Source: Streptomyces flaveolus
Lineage (GTDB): Bacteria; Actinomycetota; Actinomycetes; Streptomycetales; Streptomycetaceae
Reading direction: 5' to 3'
Length of the DNA: 64,000 nucleotides
Assembly: GCF_000716535.1 (NCBI RefSeq)
Contig: NZ_JNWV01000008.1
Coordinates: forward strand, 124,001-188,000
Of this stretch, positions 44,912 to 54,011 are shown piece after piece; the first letter of the stretch is position 1, and the number at the start of each line of letters is the position of its first letter. Both the position numbers and the translations under genes were made by a program. The notes under the pieces are model-generated. The model did no database searches. It was not told the DNA's origin and saw only the letters and a program-made list of their open reading frames with translations.

Positions 44912-46051
44912 GTGACGTTCCCGGTAGTCGGCATGGTCGGCGGGGGGCAGCTCGCGCGTATGACGCACGAGGCGGGCATCCCGTTGGGCATCAGGTTCAA
45001 GCTTCTCAGTGACACTCCTCAGGATTCCGCGGCGCAGGTCGTGAACGACGTCGTCATCGGCGACTATCGCGACCTCGACACGCTCCGCGACTTCGCGCGC
45101 GGCTGCGACGTGATCACCTTCGACCACGAGCACGTGCCCACCGAGCACCTGCGTGCCCTGGAGGCGGACGGCATCGCCGTGCGCCCGGGGCCGGACGCGC
45201 TGGTGCACGCCCAGGACAAGGGGGTGATGCGTGCGAAGCTCGACGCGATCGGCATCCCGTGCCCGCGGCACCGGATCGTGAGCGACCCGGAGGACGTGGT
45301 CCGGTTCGCCGAGGAGGGCGACGGCTTCCCGGTCGTCCTCAAGACGGTCCGCGGCGGCTACGACGGCAAGGGCGTGTGGGTCGTGGACAACGCCGAGGAG
45401 GCGGCCGAGCCGTTCCGCGCCGGCGTGCCCGTCCTCGCCGAGGAGAAGGTCGACTACGTCCGCGAGCTGGCCGCCAACGTCGTACGCTCCCCGCACGGCC
45501 AGGCCGTCGCCTACCCGGTGGTGGAGTCGCAGCAGGTCAACGGCGTCTGCGACACGGTCATAGCCCCCGCGCCGGACCTGGACGAGGACCTGGCGCTGCA
45601 CGCCGAGCAGATGGCGCTGACCATCGCCAAGGAGCTGGGCGTCGTCGGGCACCTCGCCGTCGAGCTGTTCCAGACCCGCGACGGCCGCATCCTCGTCAAC
45701 GAACTGGCGATGCGCCCGCACAACTCCGGCCACTGGAGCATGGACGGCGCGATCACCTCGCAGTTCGCCAACCACGTCCGCGCGGTCCTGGACCTGCCGC
45801 TGGGTGACCCACGCCCGCGCGCCAAGTGGACCGTGATGGTCAACGTCCTGGGTGGCGACTACCCGGACATGTACTCCGCGTACTTGCACTGCATGGCCCG
45901 TGACCCCAAGCTCAAGATCCACATGTACGGCAAGGACGTGAAGCCCGGCCGCAAGGTCGGACACGTCAACACCTACGGCGACGACCTGGACGACGTGCTG
46001 GAGCGCGCCCGTCACGCAGCCGGCTACCTGAGAGGCACCATCACCGAATGA
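44912..46051 (+). CDS. purK: N5-carboxyaminoimidazole ribonucleotide synthase
   Basis: 379 aa, ATP-grasp enzyme of purine synthesis: AIR + ATP + bicarbonate to N5-CAIR. The N-terminal [18 protein letters not shown] segment is diagnostic. [15 protein letters not shown] precedes the ATP-grasp domain. The ATP-binding loop is [16 protein letters not shown] (about 145), and metal binding is [20 protein letters not shown] (about 263-282). GTG 44912. It overlaps purE by 4 bases (ATGA). Confidence 0.97.
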   Translation: MTFPVVGMVGGGQLARMTHEAGIPLGIRFKLLSDTPQDSAAQVVNDVVIGDYRDLDTLRDFARGCDVITFDHEHVPTEHLRALEADGIAVRPGPDALVHAQDKGVMRAKLDAIGIPCPRHRIVSDPEDVVRFAEEGDGFPVVLKTVRGGYDGKGVWVVDNAEEAAEPFRAGVPVLAEEKVDYVRELAANVVRSPHGQAVAYPVVESQQVNGVCDTVIAPAPDLDEDLALHAEQMALTIAKELGVVGHLAVELFQTRDGRILVNELAMRPHNSGHWSMDGAITSQFANHVRAVLDLPLGDPRPRAKWTVMVNVLGGDYPDMYSAYLHCMARDPKLKIHMYGKDVKPGRKVGHVNTYGDDLDDVLERARHAAGYLRGTITE

Positions 46052-46572
46052 GCCCCGTTGTTGGCATCGTCATGGGGTCGGACTCCGACTGGCCCGTCAT
46101 GGAAGCCGCCGCCAAGGCCCTGGACGAGTTCGAGGTCTCCTACGAGGTCGACGTCGTCTCCGCGCACCGCATGCCCCGCGAGATGATCACGTACGGCGAG
46201 CAGGCCGCCGACCGCGGCCTGAAGGTGATCATCGCGGGTGCGGGCGGCGCCGCCCACCTGCCCGGCATGCTCGCCTCCGTGACCCCGCTGCCGGTCATCG
46301 GCGTGCCCGTCCCGCTGAAGTACCTCGACGGCATGGACTCCCTGCTCTCCATCGTGCAGATGCCGGCCGGTGTCCCGGTCGCCACCGTCTCCGTCGGCGG
46401 TGCCCGCAACGCCGGTCTCCTCGCGGCCCGCATCCTCGCCGCGCACGACGAGGACCTGCTTCACCGGATGCGCGACTTCCAGCAGGAGCTCAACGACCAG
46501 GCCACCGAGAAGGGCAAGCGGCTGCGCTCCAAGGTCGAGGGCGCGGGCAGCGGCTTCGGCTTCGGGAAGTGA
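46048..46572 (+). CDS. purE: N5-carboxyaminoimidazole ribonucleotide mutase
   Basis: 174 aa, converts N5-CAIR to CAIR. Class I PurE features are [17 protein letters not shown] (about 6-22), [19 protein letters not shown] with the active-site His (about 41), [25 protein letters not shown] and [26 protein letters not shown]. Middle gene of purK-purE-dipeptidase, with 4-base overlaps on both sides. Confidence 0.97.
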   Translation: MSPVVGIVMGSDSDWPVMEAAAKALDEFEVSYEVDVVSAHRMPREMITYGEQAADRGLKVIIAGAGGAAHLPGMLASVTPLPVIGVPVPLKYLDGMDSLLSIVQMPAGVPVATVSVGGARNAGLLAARILAAHDEDLLHRMRDFQQELNDQATEKGKRLRSKVEGAGSGFGFGK

Positions 46573-47771
46573 GCGCCGTGGCCGCCCTGGACGAAGCACG
46601 CGCGCTGCTGCGCGAGTTCCCCGTGGTCGACGGGCACAACGACCTGCCCTGGGCGCTGCGCGAGCAGGTCGGCTACGACCTGGACGCCCTGGACATCGCC
46701 GGTGACCGGCGCGAGCGGCTGCACACCGACCTGCCGCGGCTGCGGGAGGGCGGGGTCGGCGCCCAGTACTGGTCGGTGTACGTGCCCTGCGAGCAGCCGG
46801 ACCCGGTCGCGGCGACGCTGGAGCAGATCGACTGCGTCCGGCGGCTGCTGGACCGCTACCCGGAGGATCTGGCACCCGCGCTGACCGCAGCCGACATGGA
46901 GGCGGCGCGCGGGGAGGGCCGTATCGCCTCGCTCATGGGCGCCGAGGGCGGCCACTCCATCGCCAACTCGCTCGGCACCCTGCGCGGTCTGTACGCGCTC
47001 GGCGTGCGCTACATGACGCTCACCCACAATGACAACGTGGACTGGGCCGACTCCGCGACCGACGAACCGCGCGTGGGCGGCCTGTCCGCCTTCGGCCGCG
47101 AGGTCGTGGCGGAGATGAACCGCCTCGGCATGCTCGTCGACCTCTCCCACGTGGCGGCGACGACGATGCGGGACGCGCTGGACGCCACCTCCGCGCCGGT
47201 GATCTTCTCGCACTCCTCCTCCCGCGCGGTGTGCGACCACCCCCGCAACATCCCCGACGACGTCCTGGAACGGCTGCCCGCCAACGGCGGCGTGGCGATG
47301 GTGACGTTCGTGCCCAAGTTCGTGCTCCAGGCCGCCGTCGACTGGACGGCCGAGGCCGGCGAGAACCTGCGTGCCCACGGCATGCACTCCCTGGACACCA
47401 GCCCCGAGGCGATGAAGATCCACCGGGCCTTCGAGGAGCGCAACCCGCGCCCGGTCGCCACGGTGTCCACGGTCGCCGACCACCTGGACCACATGCGCGA
47501 GGTCGCCGGCATCGACCACCTGGGCATCGGTGGCGACTACGACGGCACCGCGTTCACCCCGGACGGCCTGAACGACGTCTCCGGCTACCCGAACCTGCTC
47601 GCCGAACTGCTCGACCGCGGCTGGTCCAAGGCCGACCTGGCCAAGCTGACCTGGCAGAACGCGGTGCGCGTGCTCGGCGCCGCGGAGGACGTCGCCCGGG
47701 ACCTCCGGGCCACCCGCGCGCCGTCCCTCGCCACGATCGAGTCGCTGGACGGCACGCCCGGCGGGAACTGA
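46569..47771 (+). CDS. Membrane-dipeptidase-family (M19) dipeptidase
   Basis: 400 aa. A zinc dipeptidase; all M19 metal ligands are present: [10 protein letters not shown] (His, Asp), MGAEGGHS (bridging Glu), VDLSHV (His) and [16 protein letters not shown] (His). The catalytic Asp is in IGGDYDGT. No signal peptide is visible, so it is probably cytoplasmic. It may cleave dipeptides including D-residue ones. GTG 46569 overlaps the purE stop (GTGA), so it is co-expressed with purine genes. Confidence 0.93.
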   Translation: MSAVAALDEARALLREFPVVDGHNDLPWALREQVGYDLDALDIAGDRRERLHTDLPRLREGGVGAQYWSVYVPCEQPDPVAATLEQIDCVRRLLDRYPEDLAPALTAADMEAARGEGRIASLMGAEGGHSIANSLGTLRGLYALGVRYMTLTHNDNVDWADSATDEPRVGGLSAFGREVVAEMNRLGMLVDLSHVAATTMRDALDATSAPVIFSHSSSRAVCDHPRNIPDDVLERLPANGGVAMVTFVPKFVLQAAVDWTAEAGENLRAHGMHSLDTSPEAMKIHRAFEERNPRPVATVSTVADHLDHMREVAGIDHLGIGGDYDGTAFTPDGLNDVSGYPNLLAELLDRGWSKADLAKLTWQNAVRVLGAAEDVARDLRATRAPSLATIESLDGTPGGN

Positions 47772-47902
47772 CCGGAGTACGCCCGAACGCCCCACTCGCC
47801 AGGAAGGTTGCCTCCGCTCCGTGCGACCGTGTCGGTACGCCAGCCACAGCCCCCGCCGTAGCTCACGACCGACGTAGCCCACGACGACGCACGGAGCCCG
47901 CC

Positions 47903-48997
47903 TTGGCCGACCTCCACGACGACCTGCCCACCATGACCGAGGTCGGCGAGGACGACGTCCTGCCGGACGACCCCTTCGCGGAGCGGCCGTCCGGCGAGCT
48001 GCTGGAGCGGGCGCACAGCCTGCTCGCCGGCCACCCGGTCGCCGACGGCCACGGCGGCCTGCCGTGGGTCCTGCGCGAGGTGGGCGAGGCCGCCCTCGAC
48101 ACCGACGTGCCCCGGCTGTGCGAGGGGCACGTCGGTGCCCTGTTCTGGTCGCTGCACCCGCCGGAGGCACCGTCCGGCGGGCGTGCCCTGACGGCCACCC
48201 TGGAGCGGCTGGACCTGGTGCGCACGGTCGTCGAGACCCACCCGGAGGGGCTGCGCATGGTGCGCACCGCCGGGGAGATCATCGACGCCCGCAACTGCGG
48301 CCGGGTCGCCGTGGTGCCCGGGCCTGCGCACGGCGCCGCGCTGGACGACTCCCTGGCCGTCCTGCGCATGCTGCGCGCCCTCGGACTGCGCGTGCTCACC
48401 CTCGCGGGCACCGCCTGGGCGGCCGGGCCGGGGCTGACCCGGTTCGGGGAGGAGGTCGTGCGAGAGATGAACCGGCTCGGGGTGCTCGCCGACGTCTCCG
48501 GCGCCTCCCCGGCCACCGTCGCGCGGGCCGTCGCCCTGTCCAGGACGCCGGTGCTGTGCACCCGCTCGGCCGCCCTGGCCCTGCGCCCGCACCCGGCCAA
48601 TCTGCCCGACGACCTGCTCGCCGCCCTGGGCGAGGCGAAGGGGCTGTGCATGGTGCCGCTGACCGCCGAGCAGACCGGCCCGGCCGTCACCGACGTCGCC
48701 GACCACCTCGACCACGTCCGCGACGTGGCCGGCCCGGAGTGCGTCGGCCTGTCCGGCACCTACGACCCGGCGGCCACGCACCCGCGTGACCTCGCCGACG
48801 CCTCCCGCTGCCCCCACCTGATCGCCGAGCTGCTCCGACGCGGCTGGTCCGAGACCGAGCTGGCCCTGCTGACCTGGGGGAACGTACAGCGGGTGCTGCG
48901 CAGCGCGGACTCCACCGCCCGCGCCACGCGGTACCGGCCGAAGCCGGCGCACGCGAAGATCACCGAACCCGACCCTCCCGGGGCGTCACAACGCTAG
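47903..48997 (+). CDS. Inactive M19 dipeptidase paralogue (pseudoenzyme)
   Basis: 364 aa, clearly paralogous to the preceding gene throughout (PVADGHGGLPWVLRE vs [34 protein letters not shown] vs [19 protein letters not shown]). The metal and catalytic positions are changed: HND to HGG, AEGGH to GPAHG, SH to SG, FSHSS to CTRSA, GGDYDG to SGTYDP. It retains the fold but should not bind zinc. TTG 47903 is preceded by GGAG; ATG 47933 is an alternative. The frame is intact, with normal codon usage, so it seems to be maintained. Role unknown. Confidence 0.85.
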   Translation: MADLHDDLPTMTEVGEDDVLPDDPFAERPSGELLERAHSLLAGHPVADGHGGLPWVLREVGEAALDTDVPRLCEGHVGALFWSLHPPEAPSGGRALTATLERLDLVRTVVETHPEGLRMVRTAGEIIDARNCGRVAVVPGPAHGAALDDSLAVLRMLRALGLRVLTLAGTAWAAGPGLTRFGEEVVREMNRLGVLADVSGASPATVARAVALSRTPVLCTRSAALALRPHPANLPDDLLAALGEAKGLCMVPLTAEQTGPAVTDVADHLDHVRDVAGPECVGLSGTYDPAATHPRDLADASRCPHLIAELLRRGWSETELALLTWGNVQRVLRSADSTARATRYRPKPAHAKITEPDPPGASQR

Positions 48998-48999
48998 GC

Positions 49000-49240
49000 G
49001 TGCTCGCGCCGCAGCCGCAGCCACCTGTGCCTCGACGGCGGCAGGGGCGCGACGGGGCTGGTGGTGCGGCCGGCAGCGGCGGTCCTGCATTCCGGCCCCG
49101 CCCTGCTGCCGGCAGCAGGGCGGCCCGGCGGGCTGCGGTGGTGAGGCCGACCTGGAAGCGTTCCGCGGCCCGGCGCAGCGGCCAGCCGTCGTCCACGACG
49201 CACCGGGCCGGACGCAGCCTGCATGCCGATATCCACACCG
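49000..49240 (-). pseudogene. Remnant of IS481-type transposase N-terminus
   Basis: On the minus strand, RPARCVVDDGWPLRRAAERF followed by QVGLTTAAR matches the helix-turn-helix start of actinobacterial IS481 transposases. It is followed, in a second frame, by GAGMQDRRCRPHHQPRRAP (compare AGMxDRSSRPHxSPRRTP) and, in a third, by RWLRLRRE. At least two frameshifts are required, and no catalytic DDE domain is present. It fills the 340-bp gap between the M19-like gene and the VOC genes. Confidence 0.65.
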
Positions 49241-49337
49241 AACCCAGAGGGCCCGGCCCTCACCCGTTCGAGCACCAGGCACGCGTGTCACCAACGTCCC
49301 GGGACGGCACAGCCGGAGCGGCACGCCCCGTCGGGCG

Positions 49338-49730
49338 TCACGACCGCTCGATCCGGCACAGGCAGAACGGATGCCCGGCCGGGTCGGCGTACACCTGGAA
49401 GTCCTTCGTCTCGCGGTCCTCGAGGTCCAGCGGGCGGGCGCCGAGCGCCAGCACCCGCTCGTGCGCCGCGTCGAGGTCCGCCCAGGTCGGGCCCGCGTCG
49501 AAGTCGAGGTGGAGCTGCTGGCCGTTGCGGTCCGCGCGCGGCCACTCCGGCGGGGTGTGCCCCTCGGCCCGCTGGAAGGCGAGCCGTGGCCCGTCCGGCA
49601 CCTGGAGCACGACCCAGTCGTCGTCCTCCGGCTGCGCGGTCCCGCCGGCCACCGCCGCGTAGAAGGCGGCCAGCGCGTGCGGATCGGGGCAGTCGAGCAC
49701 GACGTTGCGGAAACGGGCCACGGACGCCAT
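49338..49730 (-). CDS. VOC/glyoxalase-family protein
   Basis: 130 aa. Two beta-alpha-beta-beta-beta halves: VARFRNVVLDCPDPHALAAFYAAVAGGT and the second half ending DFQVYADPAGHPFCLCR. The ending and the LAFQRAEGHTPPEWP segment are typical of Glyoxalase_6-type proteins. ATG 49730 follows GGAGGACCTC. Tandem paralogue of the next gene (about half of residues identical by eye). Substrate unknown. Confidence 0.88.
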   Translation of the reverse strand: MASVARFRNVVLDCPDPHALAAFYAAVAGGTAQPEDDDWVVLQVPDGPRLAFQRAEGHTPPEWPRADRNGQQLHLDFDAGPTWADLDAAHERVLALGARPLDLEDRETKDFQVYADPAGHPFCLCRIERS

Positions 49731-49750
49731 GAGGTCCTCCTCCGGGACGG

Positions 49751-50110
49751 TCAGCAGGCGCAGAGACAGAACGGGTGCCCCACGGGGTCGGCGTAGACAC
49801 GGAAGGTCCGCTCGCGGTCCTGCGCGTCCAGCGGCTTGGCGCCCAGTTCCAGCACGCCCTTCTCCGCCGCGTCCAGGTCCTCCACCACCAGGTCCAGGTG
49901 GAACTGCTGCGAACGGTCCGCCGCGGGCCACTCAGGCGGCACGAACCCCGCCGCCCGCTGGAAGGCCAGCGCCGTCCCGCCGGGCACCTTCAGGTCCACC
50001 CACTCCTCGTCCCCCTCCGGCGTGCCGCCCAGCACATCGGCGTAGAAGCCGGCCAGCGCGCGGGGGTCGGGACAGTCCAGGACGACGACACCGAGCTTGG
50101 CGAGAGCCAT
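49751..50110 (-). CDS. VOC/glyoxalase-family protein
   Basis: 119 aa, the first of two tandem leftward VOC genes. LAKLGVVVLDCPDPRALAGF and FRVYADPVGHPFCLC define the fold. ATG 50110 follows AGGAGGTAGTC. The Glu/His ligands typical of metal-dependent members are partly visible (HLDLVVEDLD). Divergent from a CGNR regulator, which probably controls both. Confidence 0.88.
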   Translation of the reverse strand: MALAKLGVVVLDCPDPRALAGFYADVLGGTPEGDEEWVDLKVPGGTALAFQRAAGFVPPEWPAADRSQQFHLDLVVEDLDAAEKGVLELGAKPLDAQDRERTFRVYADPVGHPFCLCAC

Positions 50111-50126
50111 GACTACCTCCTCGTAG

Positions 50127-50186
50127 CGTTACCCGTAGAAGCGGGTAACCGGTAACCGTTACTGCATGCTCCCGTACCGGAGGTAA
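50127..50186. promoter_or_regulatory. Cluster of GTAAC/GTTAC boxes in divergent promoter
   Basis: GTTACCC-N8-GGGTAAC (50127-50148) is a perfect 7-bp dyad, followed by GGTAACC, GTAAC-C-GTTAC (50151-50161) and GGTAAC (about 50181). There are five half-sites within 60 bp between the VOC genes and the CGNR regulator. This is a likely multi-site operator. Confidence 0.5.
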
Positions 50187-50196
50187 CGTCGCAAGC

Positions 50197-50703
50197 ATGA
50201 GCGAGAGATCGGCTGCTCCCGGCGGCCTGGCGCTGATCGAGTCCCTGGTGAACACCCTGGACATCGAGTCGGGCAGGGACGGTCTGGACACGCCGGAGGG
50301 CCGCGCCCGCCTCGGGATCACCCGGGACGGGCTGGCCGACGCCCGGGAACTGCGCGAGTCGCTGCGGGCCGCGCTGCTCGCCCACGCCGGGCATCCGCCG
50401 CACCGCCCCGTGACCCCGCTGGGCGCCCTGCTGGCGCGGGCCCCGCTGTACGTCGCCGTCGACGACCACGACGGCTCGGCCCGCCTCGCCCCGGCCGACA
50501 CGGACCCGCTGCCGTCCCGGGTCGCCGCCGCCGTCGCCGAGGCACTCGTCGCGGGCACCTGGACCCGGCTCAAGGCCTGCGAGGCCGACACCTGCCACTG
50601 GGCGTACTACGACCGCAGCCCCGCCGGACGCGGGCGCTGGTGCTCCATGCAGGTGTGCGGGGCCCGCGCGAAGATGCGCCGATACCGGGCGAAGGGCGCG
50701 TGA
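50197..50703 (+). CDS. CGNR zinc-finger regulator
   Basis: 168 aa. The N-terminal ABATE-like domain includes LALIESLVNTLDIESGRDGL. The C-terminal treble-clef finger (about 128-165) has CEADTCHWAYYDRSPAGRGR and WCSMQVCGARAKMRRYR, with four Cys ligands. The signature CGNR is CGAR here. These proteins are presumed stress- or ligand-responsive transcription factors in actinobacteria. ATG 50197 follows GGAGG (50178-50182). Divergent from two VOC genes. Confidence 0.88.
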   Translation: MSERSAAPGGLALIESLVNTLDIESGRDGLDTPEGRARLGITRDGLADARELRESLRAALLAHAGHPPHRPVTPLGALLARAPLYVAVDDHDGSARLAPADTDPLPSRVAAAVAEALVAGTWTRLKACEADTCHWAYYDRSPAGRGRWCSMQVCGARAKMRRYRAKGA

Positions 50704-50733
50704 GCGACGGCGGCGTGGTGCAGAATGCGGACA

Positions 50734-50774
50734 GACGCCGGTTCGGCCGACTGAGCCTCGGCCGAACCGGCGTC
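50734..50774. terminator. Very strong terminator between CGNR and ugd genes
   Basis: GACGCCGGTTCGGCCGA-CTGAGCC-TCGGCCGAACCGGCGTC, a perfect 17-bp stem with a 7-base loop between convergent genes. Confidence 0.88.
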
Positions 50775-50803
50775 GCCATACGGGTCGCTACGCCGCGGGG
50801 CGC

Positions 50804-52147
50804 CTACGCCGTGGGGCGGCCCATCGCGCGGTACGTCCAGCCGGCCCGGCGCCACAGCTCCGGGTCCAGGGTGTTGCGGCCGTCGAGGATCACCCGGGCC
50901 GCCGCCGTCTCGCCGAGCGCCACCGGGTCCAGCTCGCGGAACTCCCGCCACTCGGTCAGGTGCAGGACGACGTCGGCGCCGCGGGCGGCCTCCAGCGCGG
51001 AGCCGGCGTAGCCGAGGGTCGGGAAGACCTTGCGGGCGTTGTCCATGCCCTTCGGGTCGTACACGGTCACCTGGCCGCCCTGGAGGTGGATCTGGCCGGC
51101 CACGTTCAGCGCGGGCGAGTCGCGGACGTCGTCCGAGTCCGGCTTGAAGGTGGCGCCGAGCACCGCGACCCGCTTGCCGAGGAAGGAACCGCCGCCGAGT
51201 GCCTCCCGGGTCATCTCCACCATCTGGCCGCGCCGGCGCATGTTGATGGAGTCGATCTCACGCAGGAAGGTCAGCGCCTGGTCGGCGCCCAGCTCACCCG
51301 CTCGGGCCATGAACGCCCGGATGTCCTTGGGCAGGCAGCCGCCGCCGAAGCCGATGCCGGCGCGCAGGAACTTGCGGCCGATCCGGTCGTCGTGGCCGAT
51401 CGCCTCCGCGAGCTTCGCCACGTCACCGCCGGCGGCCTCGCACACCTCCGCCATCGCGTTGATGAAGGAGATCTTGGTCGCCAGGAAGGAGTTCGCGGCC
51501 GTCTTCACCAGCTCGGCGGTCGGGAAGTCGGTGACCACGAACGGCGTGCCCTCGCCGACCGGCCCGGCGTACACCTCGCGCAGCAGCTTCTCCGCGCGCT
51601 CGCTGCGCACACCGACGACGATCCGGTCCGGGTGCAGGGTGTCCTGGACGGCGAAGCCCTCGCGCAGGAACTCCGGGTTCCAGGCCAGCTCGGCGTCGCC
51701 GCCCGCCGGCGCGTGCTCGGCGAGGTAGGCGGCCAGCCGGTCGGCGGAGCCCACCGGCACGGTCGACTTGCCGACGACCAGGGCAGGGCCGTGCAGGTGC
51801 GGGGCGAGCGAGGCGACGGCGGAGTCGACGTAGCTCATGTCGCAGGCGTACTCGCCGTGCTTCTGCGGGGTGTTCACGCACACGAAGTGCACATCGCCGA
51901 AGGCGCCGACCTCGGCCCAGTCCGTGGTGAACCGCAGCCGCCCGGTGGACCCCTCGATCCCCGCCACGTGGCGCCGCAGCAGCTCTTCCAGCCCCGGCTC
52001 GTACATCGGGGTCTCGCCGCGTTCCAGCATGGCGATCTTCTCGGGTACGACGTCCAGGCCCAGCACCTCGAAGCCCAGCTCGGCCATGGCCGCGGCGTGC
52101 GTGGCGCCGAGGTAGCCGGTGCCGATCACGGTGATCTTCAGGCTCAT
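50804..52147 (-). CDS. ugd: UDP-glucose 6-dehydrogenase
   Basis: 447 aa. Oxidises UDP-glucose to UDP-glucuronate with two NAD+. NAD fold: KITVIGTGYLGATHAAAMAE (4-23). Other signatures are VCVNTPQ, KSTVPVGSADR and EFLREGFAVQD. The catalytic Cys is in GIGFGGGCLPKDIRAF (about 262). The C-terminal domain includes KRVAVLGATFKPDSDDVRDSP. ATG 52147 was chosen because the Rossmann strand starts at residue 3. UDP-glucuronate feeds surface polysaccharides, agreeing with nearby GT2 and LCP genes. Confidence 0.95.
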   Translation of the reverse strand: MSLKITVIGTGYLGATHAAAMAELGFEVLGLDVVPEKIAMLERGETPMYEPGLEELLRRHVAGIEGSTGRLRFTTDWAEVGAFGDVHFVCVNTPQKHGEYACDMSYVDSAVASLAPHLHGPALVVGKSTVPVGSADRLAAYLAEHAPAGGDAELAWNPEFLREGFAVQDTLHPDRIVVGVRSERAEKLLREVYAGPVGEGTPFVVTDFPTAELVKTAANSFLATKISFINAMAEVCEAAGGDVAKLAEAIGHDDRIGRKFLRAGIGFGGGCLPKDIRAFMARAGELGADQALTFLREIDSINMRRRGQMVEMTREALGGGSFLGKRVAVLGATFKPDSDDVRDSPALNVAGQIHLQGGQVTVYDPKGMDNARKVFPTLGYAGSALEAARGADVVLHLTEWREFRELDPVALGETAAARVILDGRNTLDPELWRRAGWTYRAMGRPTA

Positions 52148-52284
52148 GGGGTGCGCTCCAGCTCCGGTCCGTCGGTCCTGCTCGGTCATGCGGAGCCTGA
52201 GCATAGTCGGGCCGCTCGGCGGGCAATTTCCCCGCTGTCACCAAGCTCACGTAGGCGGGTTCACACGGGGGCTCTAAAATTCAG

Positions 52285-52298
52285 TTACTTAACGGTAA
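52285..52298. promoter_or_regulatory. AT-rich dyad upstream of acyl-CoA dehydrogenase
   Basis: TTAC-TTAACG-GTAA sits in an AT-rich patch 41 bases before the start of the acyl-CoA dehydrogenase gene. The placement suits a repressor operator overlapping the promoter. Confidence 0.35.
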
Positions 52299-52338
52299 TT
52301 AGCGTCAGTATCACTGCGTCTTTGGAGCGTGAGAGACC

Positions 52339-53496
52339 GTGGCCGGATCGGCTGACTTCGACCTGTACCGCCCGTCCGAGGAGCACGACATGCTCCGGGA
52401 CGCCGTCCGTTCCCTGGTCGAGGCGAAGATCGCGCCGTATGCCGCGGCGGTGGACGAGGAGGCCCGCTTCCCGCAGGAGGCCCTCGACGCCCTCGTCGCC
52501 AACGAGCTGCACGCCGTGCACGTCCCCGAGGAGTACGGCGGCTCCGGCGCCGACGCGCTCGCCACGGTGATCGTGATCGAGGAGGTGGCCCGCGCCTGCG
52601 TCTCCTCCTCCCTCATCCCCGCGGTGAACAAGCTCGGCTCCCTCCCGGTGATCCTCTCCGGCGGTGAGGAGCTGAAGAAGAAGTACCTGACCCCGCTCGC
52701 CAAGGGCGACGCGATGTTCTCGTACTGCCTCTCCGAGCCGGAGGCAGGCTCGGACGCGGCCGGCATGAAGACCAAGGCCGTCCGCGACGGCGACCACTGG
52801 GTCCTCAACGGCGTGAAGCGCTGGATCACCAACGCGGGCGTCTCCGAGTACTACACGGTCATGGCCGTGACGGACCCCTCGAAGCGCTCGAAGGGCATCT
52901 CCGCCTTCGTCGTGGAGAAGTCGGACGAGGGCGTCTCCTTCGGCGCCCCGGAGAAGAAGCTCGGCATCAAGGGCTCGCCGACCCGCGAGGTCTACTTCGA
53001 CAACGTCCGCATCCCCGCCGACCGCATGATCGGCGAGGAGGGCACCGGCTTCCTGACGGCCATGAAGACCCTGGACCACACCCGCATCACCATCGCCGCC
53101 CAGGCGCTCGGTGTCGCGCAGGGCGCCTTCGACTACGCCAAGGGCTACGTCCAGGAGCGCAAGCAGTTCGGCAAGCCGATCGCGGACTTCCAGGGCGTCC
53201 AGTTCATGCTCGCCGACATGTCCATGAAAATCTCGGCGGCCCGCGCCCTGACCTACCAGGCCGCCGCCGCCTCCGAGCGCGGCGACGCCGACCTCACCTA
53301 CCTGGGTGCCGCCGCCAAGTGCTTCGCCTCGGACGTCGCCATGGAGGTCACCACCGACGCCGTCCAGCTCCTCGGCGGCTACGGCTACACCCGTGACTAC
53401 CCGGTGGAGCGCATGATGCGCGACGCCAAGATCACGCAGATTTACGAGGGCACGAACCAGGTCCAGCGCATCGTCATGGCACGCAACCTGCCGTAA
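52339..53496 (+). CDS. Acyl-CoA dehydrogenase
   Basis: 385 aa, full length. FAD enzyme of fatty-acid or branched-chain acyl-CoA oxidation. N-terminal helical domain (EEHDMLRDAVRSLVEAKIAPYA), middle beta domain with the FAD-binding SYCLSEPEAGSDAAGMKTKA (about 135) and WITNAG, C-terminal helical domain with QFGKPIADFQGVQFMLADM. Catalytic Glu in ITQIYEGTNQVQRIVMARNL (about 370). GTG 52339 follows GGAG. Substrate chain length not determinable by eye. Confidence 0.95.
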   Translation: MAGSADFDLYRPSEEHDMLRDAVRSLVEAKIAPYAAAVDEEARFPQEALDALVANELHAVHVPEEYGGSGADALATVIVIEEVARACVSSSLIPAVNKLGSLPVILSGGEELKKKYLTPLAKGDAMFSYCLSEPEAGSDAAGMKTKAVRDGDHWVLNGVKRWITNAGVSEYYTVMAVTDPSKRSKGISAFVVEKSDEGVSFGAPEKKLGIKGSPTREVYFDNVRIPADRMIGEEGTGFLTAMKTLDHTRITIAAQALGVAQGAFDYAKGYVQERKQFGKPIADFQGVQFMLADMSMKISAARALTYQAAAASERGDADLTYLGAAAKCFASDVAMEVTTDAVQLLGGYGYTRDYPVERMMRDAKITQIYEGTNQVQRIVMARNLP

Positions 53497-53581
53497 CCCG
53501 ACGTGCGGGACGTCGCTCCCCGGCGTAGGACGGAAGCACACGGGGCCCGCCCCGGGTCCCGCATGCCTCCGAGGAGGAGCC

Positions 53582-53950
53582 ATGACCCAGTCCCAGTCCG
53601 GAACGATGCCCGCCCTCACGCAGCAGATGCAGGACTGCATCGACGCCTGCATGAACTGCCACAACATCTGCGAGGAGGCCATGAGCTCCTGCATGCAGCA
53701 GGGCGGCCAGGCGCAGATGCAGATCATGCGCGCGCTCATGGACTGCTCCGAGACGACCCGCATGTGCGCCGACATGATGATGCGGCGCTCGCCCATGGCG
53801 GGCGAGATGTGCGCCGTCTGCGCGCGGGCCTGTGACATGTGCGCCGAGGCGTGCATGTCCATGCCCGACGACCAGATGATGATGCGCTGCGCCGAGGCGT
53901 GTCGCCGCTGCGCGGAGACCTGCCGGGCGATGGCGGGCGCCAGCATGTGA
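53582..53950 (+). CDS. Cys-rich four-helix copper-storage-type protein (Csp-like, DUF326)
   Basis: 122 aa with 16 Cys at 19, 23, 26, 30, 37, 55, 62, 77, 80, 84, 87, 91, 103, 107, 110 and 114, many in CxxxC or CxxC helical spacing, and more than 15 Met. This is the pattern of the Csp four-helix bundles whose core is lined with Cys that bind Cu(I). No signal peptide, so a cytosolic Csp3-like member. ATG 53582 follows GAGGAGGAGCC. A perfect terminator follows. No copper regulator or ATPase is adjacent. Confidence 0.88.
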   Translation: MTQSQSGTMPALTQQMQDCIDACMNCHNICEEAMSSCMQQGGQAQMQIMRALMDCSETTRMCADMMMRRSPMAGEMCAVCARACDMCAEACMSMPDDQMMMRCAEACRRCAETCRAMAGASM

Positions 53951-53966
53951 GCCCACCCCGGCACGG

Positions 53967-53994
53967 CCGAGGGCACCCCGCGGGGTGCCCTCGG
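53967..53994. terminator. Terminator between Csp-like gene and LCP gene
   Basis: CCGAGGGCACCCCG directly joined to CGGGGTGCCCTCGG, a perfect 14-bp inverted repeat between convergent genes. Confidence 0.85.
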
Positions 53995-54011
53995 ACCGGT
54001 GCGTGACGCCG

